A stretch of DNA of 64,000 nt from Roseobacter sp. CCS2 (GTDB lineage: Bacteria > Pseudomonadota > Alphaproteobacteria > Rhodobacterales > Rhodobacteraceae), in assembly GCF_000169435.1 (NCBI RefSeq), contig NZ_AAYB01000001.1, positions 1,178,001 to 1,242,000 on the forward strand, given 5' to 3'. The notes under the pieces are model-generated. The model saw only the letters and a list, made by a program, of their open reading frames with translations. It searched no databases and was not told the DNA's origin. Shown one piece after another: positions 31,591 to 39,922 of this stretch. The translations under genes were made by a program, and so were the position numbers. Within the stretch, counting starts at the first letter, position 1. Each line of letters begins with the position of its first letter.

Positions 31591-32186
31591 GACGGCAATG
31601 TTCCGCGAAGCGTCAAGTATGACAAGAGTTCAAGAAGCGGCAAGCCGAGGACATTGAAATAATCTCCTTCAATGCGTGTAAAAAGTCGCACTCCTTCTTC
31701 CTCTAACTTATAGGCACCAACGGAATGGCGAATACTGTCCCAGTTTCGATCAACATAGTCGGTCAGATATTTATCTGAGGCGTCGCGCATCAACAGGCGA
31801 ACAACACCGACATGCCGCCAAAGGGGTTTGCCATCGCCATAGACCACCGCAGCAGACAAAAGTTGGTGTTTCTGGCCGCGCAAAGATTTGAGTTGGGAAA
31901 GGGCATCGTCTGGAGTCTGTGGTTTGCTATAAATGTCTTGTCCCAAAGCAAGGATTTGATCGCAGCCGATAACAAGTGCCCCAAGATGACGGGCGGCAAC
32001 GCGTTGGGCTTTTAATTCCGCAAGCGTATCGGCAATGTCACGCGGCGAGGCCTGTTCCGTTTGCAATGATGCGCGAATGGCATCTTCATCGACGCGTGCA
32101 ACAGAAACAGTGAAGTCAAGGCCTGCGTTTCTAAGCAGCTGAGCACGAATTTCAGAGCCTGAAGCCAAAATGATTTGGTCGGTCAT
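31587..32186 (-). CDS. maf: Maf-family nucleoside triphosphate pyrophosphatase
   Basis: Maf proteins hydrolyse dTTP/UTP or modified nucleotides as a house-cleaning step. The 199-residue protein has LASGSEIRAQLLRNAG near its start, GCDQILAL (the family usually has GADQ/GCDQ), the YSKP segment and EGDYFNVLGLPL. Its start codon at 32186 overlaps by one base a perfect DnaA box that forms the left edge of the proposed origin. It is the first gene of the leftward run and needs a promoter inside the origin region. Confidence 0.94.
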   Translation of the reverse strand: MTDQIILASGSEIRAQLLRNAGLDFTVSVARVDEDAIRASLQTEQASPRDIADTLAELKAQRVAARHLGALVIGCDQILALGQDIYSKPQTPDDALSQLKSLRGQKHQLLSAAVVYGDGKPLWRHVGVVRLLMRDASDKYLTDYVDRNWDSIRHSVGAYKLEEEGVRLFTRIEGDYFNVLGLPLLELLSYLTLRGTLPS

Positions 32187-32194
32187 GTGGATAA
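32186..32194 (-). other. DnaA box 1 (perfect)
   Basis: The plus strand reads TGTGGATAA, the exact complement of the strong DnaA box TTATCCACA. It overlaps the first base of the maf start codon, so initiator binding would also touch the maf translation start and probably its promoter. Confidence 0.8.
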
Positions 32195-32313
32195 CCTTTG
32201 GGACAAAGCCTGTGTCGCAACACTGGTGGTTTTGGGCATAACTAGTACACCATCTGCATTTGGGTAGAATTCTGTCATCTCAGGGATCTTCACATGGTTT
32301 TCTCCACGGTGGG

Positions 32314-32322
32314 TATGGATAA
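32314..32322 (-). other. DnaA box 2 (one mismatch)
   Basis: TATGGATAA, complement TTATCCATA, differs from the strong box in one base. It lies in the middle of the proposed origin, 8 bp from the third box and in the same orientation. Confidence 0.6.
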
Positions 32323-32330
32323 GTCGGCGT

Positions 32331-32339
32331 TGTGGAAGA
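32331..32339 (-). other. DnaA box 3 (one mismatch)
   Basis: TGTGGAAGA, complement TCTTCCACA, differs by one base from the TTTTCCACA form of the box. Its spacing of 17 bp from box 2 and shared orientation suggest a paired arrangement. Confidence 0.5.
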
Positions 32340-32518
32340 ATCATCGTCATGTGACAGTCAACCCTGTGATGCATAAAATATTCTGATATCGTCGCATCTC
32401 TAACACTCTGTTTTACATATATTTTAGTCCATGAAATGAAATTCATACTTACCTCTTTCATTTTATGTTGCTTGGGATAAGTCTGAGGATCAATCAACAA
32501 CCCACAGAAAATCATCTG

Positions 32519-32575
32519 ACAAACAACAACATCATCTTTTCTTTCCTTTTATATTTATTAAGGAAGGGTAAGGCA
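32519..32575. other. AT-rich tract, candidate DNA unwinding element
   Basis: A run of A/T- and pyrimidine-rich sequence, with the core TTTTATATTTATTAAGG, lies between the DnaA boxes and hemJ. An easily melted segment next to DnaA boxes is what an origin needs. It could also hold the hemJ promoter, for which it leaves little other room. Confidence 0.5.
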
Positions 32576-32590
32576 TGAGAGTGGAATGAT

Positions 32591-33040
32591 ATGATCGATC
32601 TTCTAGATAATTTCTATCCATGGATTAAAGCCATTCATATTATGGCGGTGATCGCATGGATGGCTGGCTTGTTCTACCTACCTAGGCTGTTTGTCTATCA
32701 CGCAGAACGGGCATCAGTTGGATCAGAACTGGATCACACGTTTCAGGTGATGGAAGAAAAACTGCTGCGGGTCATTATGAACCCAGCAATGATTGTCGCT
32801 TGGATCGCGGGGTTAATCATGATCGGCTTGGGGGCGTTTGATTGGAGCGCTGCCTGGTCATGGGTGAAATTAGTCTCAGTCATCCTGATGACAGGTGCGC
32901 ACGGCTGGATGAGCGCACGGCGCAAGGATTTTGCGGCTGGGACCAATACACGGACGGGACGGACGTACCGGTTGTTTAACGAAGTGCCGACAGTCCTGAT
33001 GTTTCTGATCGTGGTGGCGGTGATTGTGCGGCCGTTCTAA
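32591..33040 (+). CDS. hemJ: protoporphyrinogen IX oxidase HemJ
   Basis: HemJ oxidises protoporphyrinogen IX to protoporphyrin IX, the branch-point substrate for both heme and the Mg chelatase of the bch operon. The 149-residue membrane protein has four hydrophobic segments. Conserved WIKAIHIMAVIAWMAGLFYLPR with His16 is near the start, and the loop ARRKDFAAG follows. It begins right at the edge of the proposed origin and leads the plus-strand run. Confidence 0.93.
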   Translation: MIDLLDNFYPWIKAIHIMAVIAWMAGLFYLPRLFVYHAERASVGSELDHTFQVMEEKLLRVIMNPAMIVAWIAGLIMIGLGAFDWSAAWSWVKLVSVILMTGAHGWMSARRKDFAAGTNTRTGRTYRLFNEVPTVLMFLIVVAVIVRPF

Positions 33041-33085
33041 GGATTGATTGACTCAAGACGTTTGCTTGCCTATGTGTCACGCAGC

Positions 33086-33099
33086 TTCCCGTCCGGGAA
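33086..33099 (+). terminator. short hairpin in the hemJ-rho gap
   Basis: TTCCC (33086-33090) pairs with GGGAA (33095-33099) around a GTCC loop. A few T residues follow at 33104-33108. It may be a weak terminator for hemJ or part of a rho leader; rho genes are often autoregulated in their leaders. The stem is short, so support is limited. Confidence 0.28.
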
Positions 33100-33160
33100 A
33101 GTGATTTTCCATTTCTAATCGCAAAGATGCCGGTGTTCGTGCCGGTTTCAGGAATTATTC

Positions 33161-34432
33161 ATGTCACAGCACCGTTTGAACCTTGCCGATCTCAAAGCGC
33201 AAAGCCCGAAGGATTTGTTATCCTTGGCCGAAGAGCTGGAAATCGAGAACGCCTCGACCATGCGGAAAGGCGACATGATGTTCGCTATCCTCAAAGAGCG
33301 GGCTGATGAAGAGTGGGTCATTGGTGGTGATGGCGTGTTGGAAGTCTTGCAGGATGGGTTTGGATTTTTACGTTCGCCCGAAGCGAATTATCTGCCGGGT
33401 CCCGATGATATTTACGTGTCACCAGACATGATCCGAAAGCATTCTTTGCGGACAGGTGACACGGTTGAAGGCGTGATGAAAGAACCAAACGATACCGAGC
33501 GTTACTTTGCTTTGATGTCGGTTGAGAAGATTAACTTTGAAGAGCCTGAGCGCGCGAAGCACAAGGTGGCCTTTGATAACCTGACGCCACTTTATCCTGA
33601 AGAGCGTTTCAATCTTGAAGTTGAAGATCCGACAATCAAAGATAAGTCGGCGCGGATTATTGATTTGGTGGCTCCGATTGGGAAAGGGCAGCGATCCCTA
33701 ATCGTGGCACCACCACGGACTGGTAAGACAGTTCTGCTACAAAACATCGCGAACTCGATCGAGAAGAACCATCCAGAATGTTATCTGATCGTTTTGCTGA
33801 TTGATGAACGACCCGAAGAAGTGACAGACATGCAGCGGTCTGTGAAGGGTGAGGTTGTATCGTCAACCTTCGATGAGCCTGCGACGCGTCACGTGGCTGT
33901 GTCAGAAATGGTGATCGAGAAGGCAAAGCGTCTTGTGGAACATAAACGGGATGTTGTGATTTTGTTGGATTCGATCACGCGTTTGGGCCGGGCGTTTAAC
34001 ACGACAGTGCCGTCGTCAGGCAAGGTACTGACAGGCGGTGTGGATGCGAATGCCTTGCAGCGCCCCAAACGGTTCTTTGGTGCAGCACGCAATATCGAAG
34101 AGGGTGGTTCACTGACTATCATTGCGACGGCCCTGATTGATACGGGTTCGCGGATGGATGAAGTGATCTTTGAAGAATTCAAAGGCACAGGTAACAGCGA
34201 GATTGTTCTGGACCGTAAGGTCGCGGACAAGCGCGTCTTCCCGGCGATGGATATTCTGAAATCCGGTACACGGAAAGAAGAGCTATTGGTGGATAAAGGC
34301 GATCTGGCTAAGACATATGTGTTACGCCGGATTTTGAACCCGATGGGTACGACAGACGCGATCGAATTCCTGATTGGTAAATTGAAGCAGACGAAGACAA
34401 ACTCTGACTTCTTCGATTCAATGAACACGTAA
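33161..34432 (+). CDS. rho: transcription termination factor Rho
   Basis: Rho is the hexameric RNA helicase that ends many transcripts. The 423-residue protein has the N-terminal helical domain, the primary RNA-binding fold with [19 protein letters not shown] (about 66-84), Walker [13 protein letters not shown] (about 181-192), Walker [15 protein letters not shown] and the Q/R-loops ([18 protein letters not shown]). A Rho gene beside mnmE near the origin is conserved in alphaproteobacteria. Confidence 0.98.
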   Translation: MSQHRLNLADLKAQSPKDLLSLAEELEIENASTMRKGDMMFAILKERADEEWVIGGDGVLEVLQDGFGFLRSPEANYLPGPDDIYVSPDMIRKHSLRTGDTVEGVMKEPNDTERYFALMSVEKINFEEPERAKHKVAFDNLTPLYPEERFNLEVEDPTIKDKSARIIDLVAPIGKGQRSLIVAPPRTGKTVLLQNIANSIEKNHPECYLIVLLIDERPEEVTDMQRSVKGEVVSSTFDEPATRHVAVSEMVIEKAKRLVEHKRDVVILLDSITRLGRAFNTTVPSSGKVLTGGVDANALQRPKRFFGAARNIEEGGSLTIIATALIDTGSRMDEVIFEEFKGTGNSEIVLDRKVADKRVFPAMDILKSGTRKEELLVDKGDLAKTYVLRRILNPMGTTDAIEFLIGKLKQTKTNSDFFDSMNT

Positions 34433-34461
34433 CTTATTGTTCTAAAACAATGGGTTAAGAT

Positions 34462-35742
34462 ATGGATACTATTTTTGCCTTAGCAACAGCACAGGGCCGT
34501 TCTGGTGTTGCCATTGTCCGTATTTCTGGGCCTTTTGCTGTCCAGGCGACGTCCCGATTGGCGGGTTCTGTTCCGGATGCGAGAGGCGTGCGCCAGTTGC
34601 GTGATGCACGGGGTGAGTTGCTTGATCAGGCGCTGATTTTGCGGTTCCCCAACGGACAAAGCTTCACTGGTGAGGTGGTTGTCGAACTTCATTTACACGG
34701 TAGTCCGGCTGTGGTGCATGCTGTGTTGCGGTGTTTGGGTGATATGCCAGAGCTGCGACAGGCAGAAGCAGGTGAATTCACGCGGCGTGCGCTGGAGAAC
34801 GGTCGGCTTAATCTGGCCGAGGTTGAAGGCTTGGCAGATTTGATCGATGCCGAAACCGAAAGCCAACGCAAACAAGCCGTGCGGGTTTTTTCTGGTGCCT
34901 TGGGAGAGTTGGCCGATAGCTGGCGGGTTCGGCTGATCCGCGCGGCGGCGCTGTTGGAAGCCACGATAGATTTTGCCGATGAAGAAGTCCCAGTCGATGT
35001 CAGCCCTGAGGTTAACGACCTGTTGGCACATGTGCGTCAGGAGATGGTACGTGAGGCCGATGGTGTCCGTGTCGCAGAGCGTGTCAGGGATGGTTTTGAG
35101 GTTGCAATCATAGGAGCGCCGAATGTTGGTAAATCGACGCTTCTGAATCGTCTGGCTGGGCGGGATGTGGCGATTACGTCAGAGGTGGCCGGCACAACGA
35201 GAGATGTCATTGAGGTGCAGATGGACCTTGACGGGTTGCCCGTGACGTTACTTGATACCGCCGGTGTGCGCGAAACCGATGATGTCGTCGAAGGGCTTGG
35301 CGTTGCGCGCGCCCTTGAACGTGCTGAGCGTGCTGATTTTCGTATTCATTTGCTGATGGCGCCGAATGATACATCAGCGCCTTCTGGTCCAGATGACCTG
35401 ATCGTGCAGGCAAAGTCTGATCTTCATGATGGTGATGGGATGGCTGTTTCTGGTAAAACCGGTGATGGTATTGACCAAATGATAGCACGGGTCAGTGGAC
35501 GTCTTCAGGAAAAGGTAGGGCAGATTGGTATTGCGATGCGGGAAAGGCATCGTGTGGCGCTGGTAGGTGCCGTTGGGTACCTCGATGATGCGACAGCTGC
35601 CTTAGGACAGTCAGATATGATGACTGATTTGATTGCAGAAGATCTAAGGTCAGCGATACGCGCTGTGGATAGCATCGTCGGGCGCGTTGATGTAGAACAT
35701 GTACTTGATGAGATTTTTAGCAGTTTCTGCATTGGTAAGTAG
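34462..35742 (+). CDS. mnmE: tRNA modification GTPase MnmE
   Basis: MnmE works with MnmG to add carboxymethylaminomethyl (or aminomethyl) groups to U34 of certain tRNAs. The 426-residue protein has an N-terminal tetrahydrofolate-binding domain, the inserted G domain with GAPNVGKST (about 217-225), the K-loop/switch GTTRDVIE and DTAG. The C-terminal FCIGK motif carries the catalytic cysteine. Its partner mnmG starts 4 bp later. Confidence 0.97.
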   Translation: MDTIFALATAQGRSGVAIVRISGPFAVQATSRLAGSVPDARGVRQLRDARGELLDQALILRFPNGQSFTGEVVVELHLHGSPAVVHAVLRCLGDMPELRQAEAGEFTRRALENGRLNLAEVEGLADLIDAETESQRKQAVRVFSGALGELADSWRVRLIRAAALLEATIDFADEEVPVDVSPEVNDLLAHVRQEMVREADGVRVAERVRDGFEVAIIGAPNVGKSTLLNRLAGRDVAITSEVAGTTRDVIEVQMDLDGLPVTLLDTAGVRETDDVVEGLGVARALERAERADFRIHLLMAPNDTSAPSGPDDLIVQAKSDLHDGDGMAVSGKTGDGIDQMIARVSGRLQEKVGQIGIAMRERHRVALVGAVGYLDDATAALGQSDMMTDLIAEDLRSAIRAVDSIVGRVDVEHVLDEIFSSFCIGK

Positions 35743-35745
35743 GGA

Positions 35746-37623
35746 GTGTTTCACGTGAAACATTATGACTACGACGTTATTGTCATTGGCGGTGGACACG
35801 CAGGTGCCGAAGCAGCACATGCCGCGGCCCGCATGGGTGTGCGGACAGCATTGGTGACACTGACCAAACATTCTATTGGCGTTATGTCGTGTAATCCGGC
35901 CATCGGTGGATTGGGTAAGGGCCACCTTGTTCGTGAGATTGATGCGCTAGATGGTGTTATGGGCCGTGTTGCTGACAAAGCAGGTATCCAGTTCCGTCTT
36001 TTGAACCGAAAAAAGGGGCCTGCCGTACAAGGCCCTCGTGCGCAGTCGGATCGGCAGATTTACCGGACAGAGATGCAATCAGAGCTTAATGCCCTTAAAA
36101 ATTTAGTCATTGTTGAGGGTGAAGCTGTTGATTTGCTGATGTCTGGTGAACGGGTCACGGGTGTTCAGATGCATGATGGTAGCGCATTAACGGCGCAAAG
36201 CGTCATTCTGACGATGGGGACATTCTTGCGCGGTGTGATCCACATTGGTGATGTGTCACGGCCGGGTGGACGTATGGGTGACGATCCTTCGGTAAAGATG
36301 GCAGAGCGGTTGGATAGCTTTTCCTTACCGCTAGGTCGGCTTAAAACAGGGACACCACCACGGTTGGATGGTCGCACTATTGCTTGGGATAAGCTTGAAG
36401 CGCAGCCCAGTGATAAGGACCCAGTGTTATTTTCGTTTTTGTCGACAGGCACATATGCGCCGCAAATCGATTGTGGCATCACACATACCAACGCACAGAC
36501 GCACGATATTATTCGGGATAATCTAGGCCGGTCTGCCATGTATGGTGGTCAGATTGACGGGGTAGGTCCTCGTTACTGTCCTTCGATCGAAGACAAGATC
36601 GTGCGCTTTGCGGAAAAGAACTCTCATCAGATTTTCTTGGAACCTGAAGGGGTGACCGATCATACGGTTTATCCCAACGGCATATCCACATCGTTGCCAG
36701 AGGATGTACAAAAGGCTTACGTCAATTCTATCTACGGCCTTGAAAACGCTCTTATTTTACAGCCTGGCTACGCTATAGAATATGATTATGTAGACCCGCG
36801 CGCTCTGCAAGCCACTCTTGAATTACGCGATGTGCCGGGGCTGTTTCTGGCGGGTCAGATCAATGGCACGACAGGGTACGAAGAAGCAGCAGCACAAGGC
36901 TTGGTTGCTGGTTTGAACGCTGCCGCGCAGGTAAGGGGACGCGACCCCATTACCTTCAGCCGGCGGGAGTCCTATATCGGCGTCATGATTGATGACCTTA
37001 TTACGCGTGGGGTGTCAGAACCGTATCGCATGTTTACGTCACGCGCTGAATTCCGTCTGTCACTTCGTGCGGACAATGCTGATCAGCGCCTGACACAGCG
37101 GGGGCGAAACCTTGGTTGTGTGGGTGAAGGGCGCTGGGCGTATTTCAGTGAAAAGATGCAAGGCATCAATCTAGCCAAAGAAAAGTTGGCTAATATCAGC
37201 CTTTCCGCAAGAGAGATTGCCAGTACAGGCGTTAAACTGAACGCTGACGGACCACGCAAATCAGCTCTTGAAGCTTTGGCGCTGTCTGATTTTAGCTTCA
37301 GGCATCTTTCAAAACTTGATCAAAACGCTGATGAAATCCCGGCGCATATCCAGGATCAGGTGAAAAAAGATGCGTTATATGCCCATTATATTGCGCGACA
37401 GGAACGCGACATTGCTGCGTTAGAGCGTGATGAAAAGCACGTTATCCCTGCTGATTTCGATTACGCCGGGGTCAGAGGTCTTTCCAATGAAATCGCGGCA
37501 AAGCTTGCAGCGACCCGACCGGTAAGCATAGCGCATGCTGGTCGCATAGAGGGTATGACACCTGCCGCTTTGATGCTGATTATTGCTGCCACGAAAAAGC
37601 AACAGAAGGCCACTGGGACATAA
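35746..37623 (+). CDS. mnmG: tRNA uridine 5-carboxymethylaminomethyl modification enzyme MnmG
   Basis: MnmG (GidA) is the FAD-dependent partner of MnmE in tRNA U34 modification. The 625-residue protein has the FAD motif [19 protein letters not shown] at its N-terminus, the GidA signatures [15 protein letters not shown] and [13 protein letters not shown], and a C-terminal helical domain. It uses a GTG start; the codons after it are the parS palindrome. The rsmG gene follows at once. Confidence 0.97.
   Translation: MFHVKHYDYDVIVIGGGHAGAEAAHAAARMGVRTALVTLTKHSIGVMSCNPAIGGLGKGHLVREIDALDGVMGRVADKAGIQFRLLNRKKGPAVQGPRAQSDRQIYRTEMQSELNALKNLVIVEGEAVDLLMSGERVTGVQMHDGSALTAQSVILTMGTFLRGVIHIGDVSRPGGRMGDDPSVKMAERLDSFSLPLGRLKTGTPPRLDGRTIAWDKLEAQPSDKDPVLFSFLSTGTYAPQIDCGITHTNAQTHDIIRDNLGRSAMYGGQIDGVGPRYCPSIEDKIVRFAEKNSHQIFLEPEGVTDHTVYPNGISTSLPEDVQKAYVNSIYGLENALILQPGYAIEYDYVDPRALQATLELRDVPGLFLAGQINGTTGYEEAAAQGLVAGLNAAAQVRGRDPITFSRRESYIGVMIDDLITRGVSEPYRMFTSRAEFRLSLRADNADQRLTQRGRNLGCVGEGRWAYFSEKMQGINLAKEKLANISLSAREIASTGVKLNADGPRKSALEALALSDFSFRHLSKLDQNADEIPAHIQDQVKKDALYAHYIARQERDIAALERDEKHVIPADFDYAGVRGLSNEIAAKLAATRPVSIAHAGRIEGMTPAALMLIIAATKKQQKATGT
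35747..35762. other. parS centromere site 1
   Basis: TGTTTCACGTGAAACA is a perfect 16-bp match to the bacterial parS consensus bound by ParB. It lies in the first codons of mnmG and encodes most of its N-terminus MFHVKH. It is about 3.4 kb from the proposed origin. Confidence 0.95.
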
Positions 37624-37626
37624 GTG

Positions 37627-38247
37627 ATGGATGCTCAGGTCGCAGGCATTAATGTTTCACGTGAAACAATCGATAATTTAGAAGCGTTTGGTACGCTAGT
37701 CACCAAATGGACACCAAAAATCAATCTTATCGCCAGCAGTACAGTTGCAACGCTTTGGGACAGGCACATCATTGATTCGGCGCAGATTTACCGATTTGCC
37801 CCAAAAGACTATGAAAATTGGGTTGATATGGGCAGCGGGGGCGGCTTTCCGGGTATCATTATGGCAATTATGGCCAAATCCTTACAACCGGACGCGCGAT
37901 TTACATTGATCGAAAGCGACCAACGCAAAGCCATATTTTTAAGGACTGCTGCACGTGAATGCGGGCTACGCGTCGATGTTATAGCGCAACGTATTGAATC
38001 TGTACCTAAACAACTGGCAGATGTTGTATCAGCACGCGCGCTTACCGCATTATCTGGTCTTCTTCCTGCCGCTGAAAGACATTTGAAATCAAGCGGAGTA
38101 GCTTTGTTTCATAAGGGTCAAAAGTCACAACAAGAAATTGCCGACGCGAAAAAGAACTGGACGTTTGACCTTGAAGATTATGCCAGTATCACTGATCCTG
38201 ACGCTCGAATACTTGCCATTCGAAGGATAAAAACCGTTGGCCAATGA
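37627..38247 (+). CDS. rsmG: 16S rRNA (guanine-527-N7)-methyltransferase RsmG
   Basis: RsmG (GidB) methylates G527 of 16S rRNA; loss gives low-level streptomycin resistance. The 206-residue protein has the SAM-binding motif DMGSGGGFPGIIMAI (about 62-76) and the WDRHIIDSAQ motif. The ATG at 37627 is used; an in-frame GTG directly before it would add one residue. Residues NVSRETI near the N-terminus are encoded by the second parS site. The 3' end overlaps parA by 11 bp. Confidence 0.95.
   Translation: MDAQVAGINVSRETIDNLEAFGTLVTKWTPKINLIASSTVATLWDRHIIDSAQIYRFAPKDYENWVDMGSGGGFPGIIMAIMAKSLQPDARFTLIESDQRKAIFLRTAARECGLRVDVIAQRIESVPKQLADVVSARALTALSGLLPAAERHLKSSGVALFHKGQKSQQEIADAKKNWTFDLEDYASITDPDARILAIRRIKTVGQ
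37653..37668. other. parS centromere site 2
   Basis: A second perfect TGTTTCACGTGAAACA, inside the 5' part of rsmG, 1.9 kb from the first. It reads through the codons for NVSRET, a sequence common at RsmG N-termini in bacteria that keep a parS here. The parA and parB genes follow directly. Confidence 0.95.
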
Positions 38248-39034
38248 CCCAAAAATCATCGCGATTGCCAATCAAAAGGGCGGCGTTGGCAAAACGACGA
38301 CAACTATTAACCTTGGCGCGGCTTTGGCAGAGCAGAACAAACGTGTTCTTTTGATTGATCTTGATCCACAGGGCAACGCATCGACTGGTCTAGGTATTGA
38401 TCATGATAAACGTGATGCCACAACATATGACCTTCTGTCCGGTGATGTGACGTTGTCTGAGGCGGTGCAGAAAACATCGGTTGATCATTTGTCAATTATC
38501 CCGGCAACAACAGATCTCAGCTCGGCAGATCTTGAACTCGTCGATAATGCAAAGCGAAGCTTTCTGTTGCGGGATGTTTTACGGGCAAGCAGCGCTGAAG
38601 CGCTAGATTTCGACTACATATTGATTGATTGCCCGCCATCTCTCAACATATTGACTGTAAATGCTATGGTCGCGGCGCAGTCCATTATTGTCCCGTTGCA
38701 AAGTGAATTCTTTGCTCTGGAAGGTCTATCGCAACTTATTCTTACCGTCCGTGATGTGCGCCAAACCGCTAATCCTGATCTTCGGATCGAAGGTATCGCG
38801 CTTACTATGTATGACAGTCGTAATAACCTGTCTCTTCAGGTAGAGGACGATGCGCGCGAAAATATGGGCGATATGGTGTTCAAAACAGTTATTCCACGTA
38901 ACGTCCGGCTTAGCGAAGCGCCGTCCTTTGCGATTCCAGTTTTGACCTATGATAGCGGTTCGAAGGGTAGCACCGCTTATCGGTCTCTTGCGAAAGAGCT
39001 TATTGAAAAAGAAAAGAAAATGAGGGCGGCGTAG
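38237..39034 (+). CDS. parA: chromosome partitioning ATPase ParA
   Basis: ParA is the Walker-type ATPase that moves ParB-parS complexes and so separates replicated origins. The 265-residue protein has the deviant Walker A KGGVGKTTT (14-22), IDLDPQGNASTGLG and DYILIDCPPSLN. It uses a TTG start inside the last codons of rsmG (11-bp overlap); there is no better in-frame start upstream. It ends one base before parB, so the two are co-translated. Confidence 0.96.
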   Translation: MANDPKIIAIANQKGGVGKTTTTINLGAALAEQNKRVLLIDLDPQGNASTGLGIDHDKRDATTYDLLSGDVTLSEAVQKTSVDHLSIIPATTDLSSADLELVDNAKRSFLLRDVLRASSAEALDFDYILIDCPPSLNILTVNAMVAAQSIIVPLQSEFFALEGLSQLILTVRDVRQTANPDLRIEGIALTMYDSRNNLSLQVEDDARENMGDMVFKTVIPRNVRLSEAPSFAIPVLTYDSGSKGSTAYRSLAKELIEKEKKMRAA

Positions 39035-39922
39035 ATGGCACGCACCACAAAGAAATCCCGCGGCCTGGGTCGCGGTCTATCGGCCTTGATGTCTGATGTT
39101 GCAACAGAAGATGCGCCGCAATCTACACCGAAACGCCCTGATTTGGTTGTTCCGATTGAACAGGTGCAGCCAAACCCCGATCAGCCGCGTCGCACCTTTG
39201 GCGAAGACGCCCTGAAAGAGCTGGCCGGGTCGATCGCTGAAAAAGGGGTTATCCAACCGCTTATCGTGCGTCCATCGCCATCAGATGATGGGATTTATGA
39301 AATCGTCGCGGGCGAGCGCCGGTGGCGTGCTGCGCAAATGGCGAAGCTGCATGAAATCCCCGTACTTCTGCGCGACTATGATGATACAGAAGTTCTCGAA
39401 ATTGCGATCATCGAAAACATCCAACGGGCTGATCTAAATCCAGTTGATGAGGCTGCGGGATACAAGCAGTTGATGGATCGCTTTGGTCATACACAAGATA
39501 AGCTTGCATCGGCGCTTGGTAAAAGCCGCAGCCATATTGCCAATCTTCTGCGCTTGCTGAACCTTCCTGACGAAGTACAAACCTATCTGATAAACGGTCA
39601 ACTTTCCGCTGGACACGCCCGTGCCCTTGTTGGTCATGATCAAGCGGCTGAATTGGCGCGAGAGGTCATCCAACGTAATCTGTCCGTCCGCGAAACTGAA
39701 AAACTGGCCAAGAAAGGCCCGGCAATCAAGAAACGTTCCGTACCGGGTGCACCGGTTCCCAAAGATGCCGATACCGTGCAGATTGAAAATGAGTTGTCTG
39801 CGACGCTTAATATGAAGGTAACAATTGATCATTCAGCAGGATCCGAGGGTGGCAAGATGGTCATTGGTTACAAATCACTAGAGCAGCTTGATGATCTGAT
39901 GCGTGTACTGGCGGGCGGCTAG
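39035..39922 (+). CDS. parB: chromosome partitioning protein ParB
   Basis: ParB is the CTP-dependent clamp that loads at parS and spreads. The 295-residue protein has an N-terminal ParA-stimulating basic region (TTKKSRGLGRGLSAL), QPNPDQPRRTF, the CTPase motif GERRWRAAQ, the helix-turn-helix TQDKLASALGKSRSHIANLLRL and a C-terminal dimerisation domain. Its last 4 bp overlap the convergent hemW. Confidence 0.97.
   Translation: MARTTKKSRGLGRGLSALMSDVATEDAPQSTPKRPDLVVPIEQVQPNPDQPRRTFGEDALKELAGSIAEKGVIQPLIVRPSPSDDGIYEIVAGERRWRAAQMAKLHEIPVLLRDYDDTEVLEIAIIENIQRADLNPVDEAAGYKQLMDRFGHTQDKLASALGKSRSHIANLLRLLNLPDEVQTYLINGQLSAGHARALVGHDQAAELAREVIQRNLSVRETEKLAKKGPAIKKRSVPGAPVPKDADTVQIENELSATLNMKVTIDHSAGSEGGKMVIGYKSLEQLDDLMRVLAGG

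Larger units (their letters stand above)
32184..32590. other. oriC: putative chromosomal origin of replication (oriC)
   Basis: This 400-bp stretch is the longest without a credible gene and is visibly richer in A+T than its surroundings. It has one perfect DnaA box and two one-mismatch boxes, a weaker match at 32472-32480, and an AT-rich tract near hemJ. Gene orientation flips here: maf-aroE-coaE-dnaQ read left, and hemJ, rho, mnmE, mnmG, rsmG, parA and parB all read right. In Caulobacter the same gene blocks flank the origin. Two parS sites follow within about 5.3 kb. No TTAA-N7-TTAA CtrA box is visible inside it, unlike in Caulobacter. Confidence 0.78.

Noticed and set aside
32183..32515. 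A 110-codon minus-strand frame whose stop overlaps the maf start (ATGA)
   Set aside because: It lies across the DnaA boxes and AT-rich tract, its sequence has no recognisable protein features, and its last codons are just the DnaA box read as Leu-Ser-Thr. The overlap arises because maf starts ATG-ACC. A degraded gene cannot be fully excluded.
34436..34451. Hairpin ATTGTT-CTAA-AACAAT between rho and mnmE
   Set aside because: The stem is purely AT-rich with no T-tail and would be weak; the genes appear to be co-transcribed.
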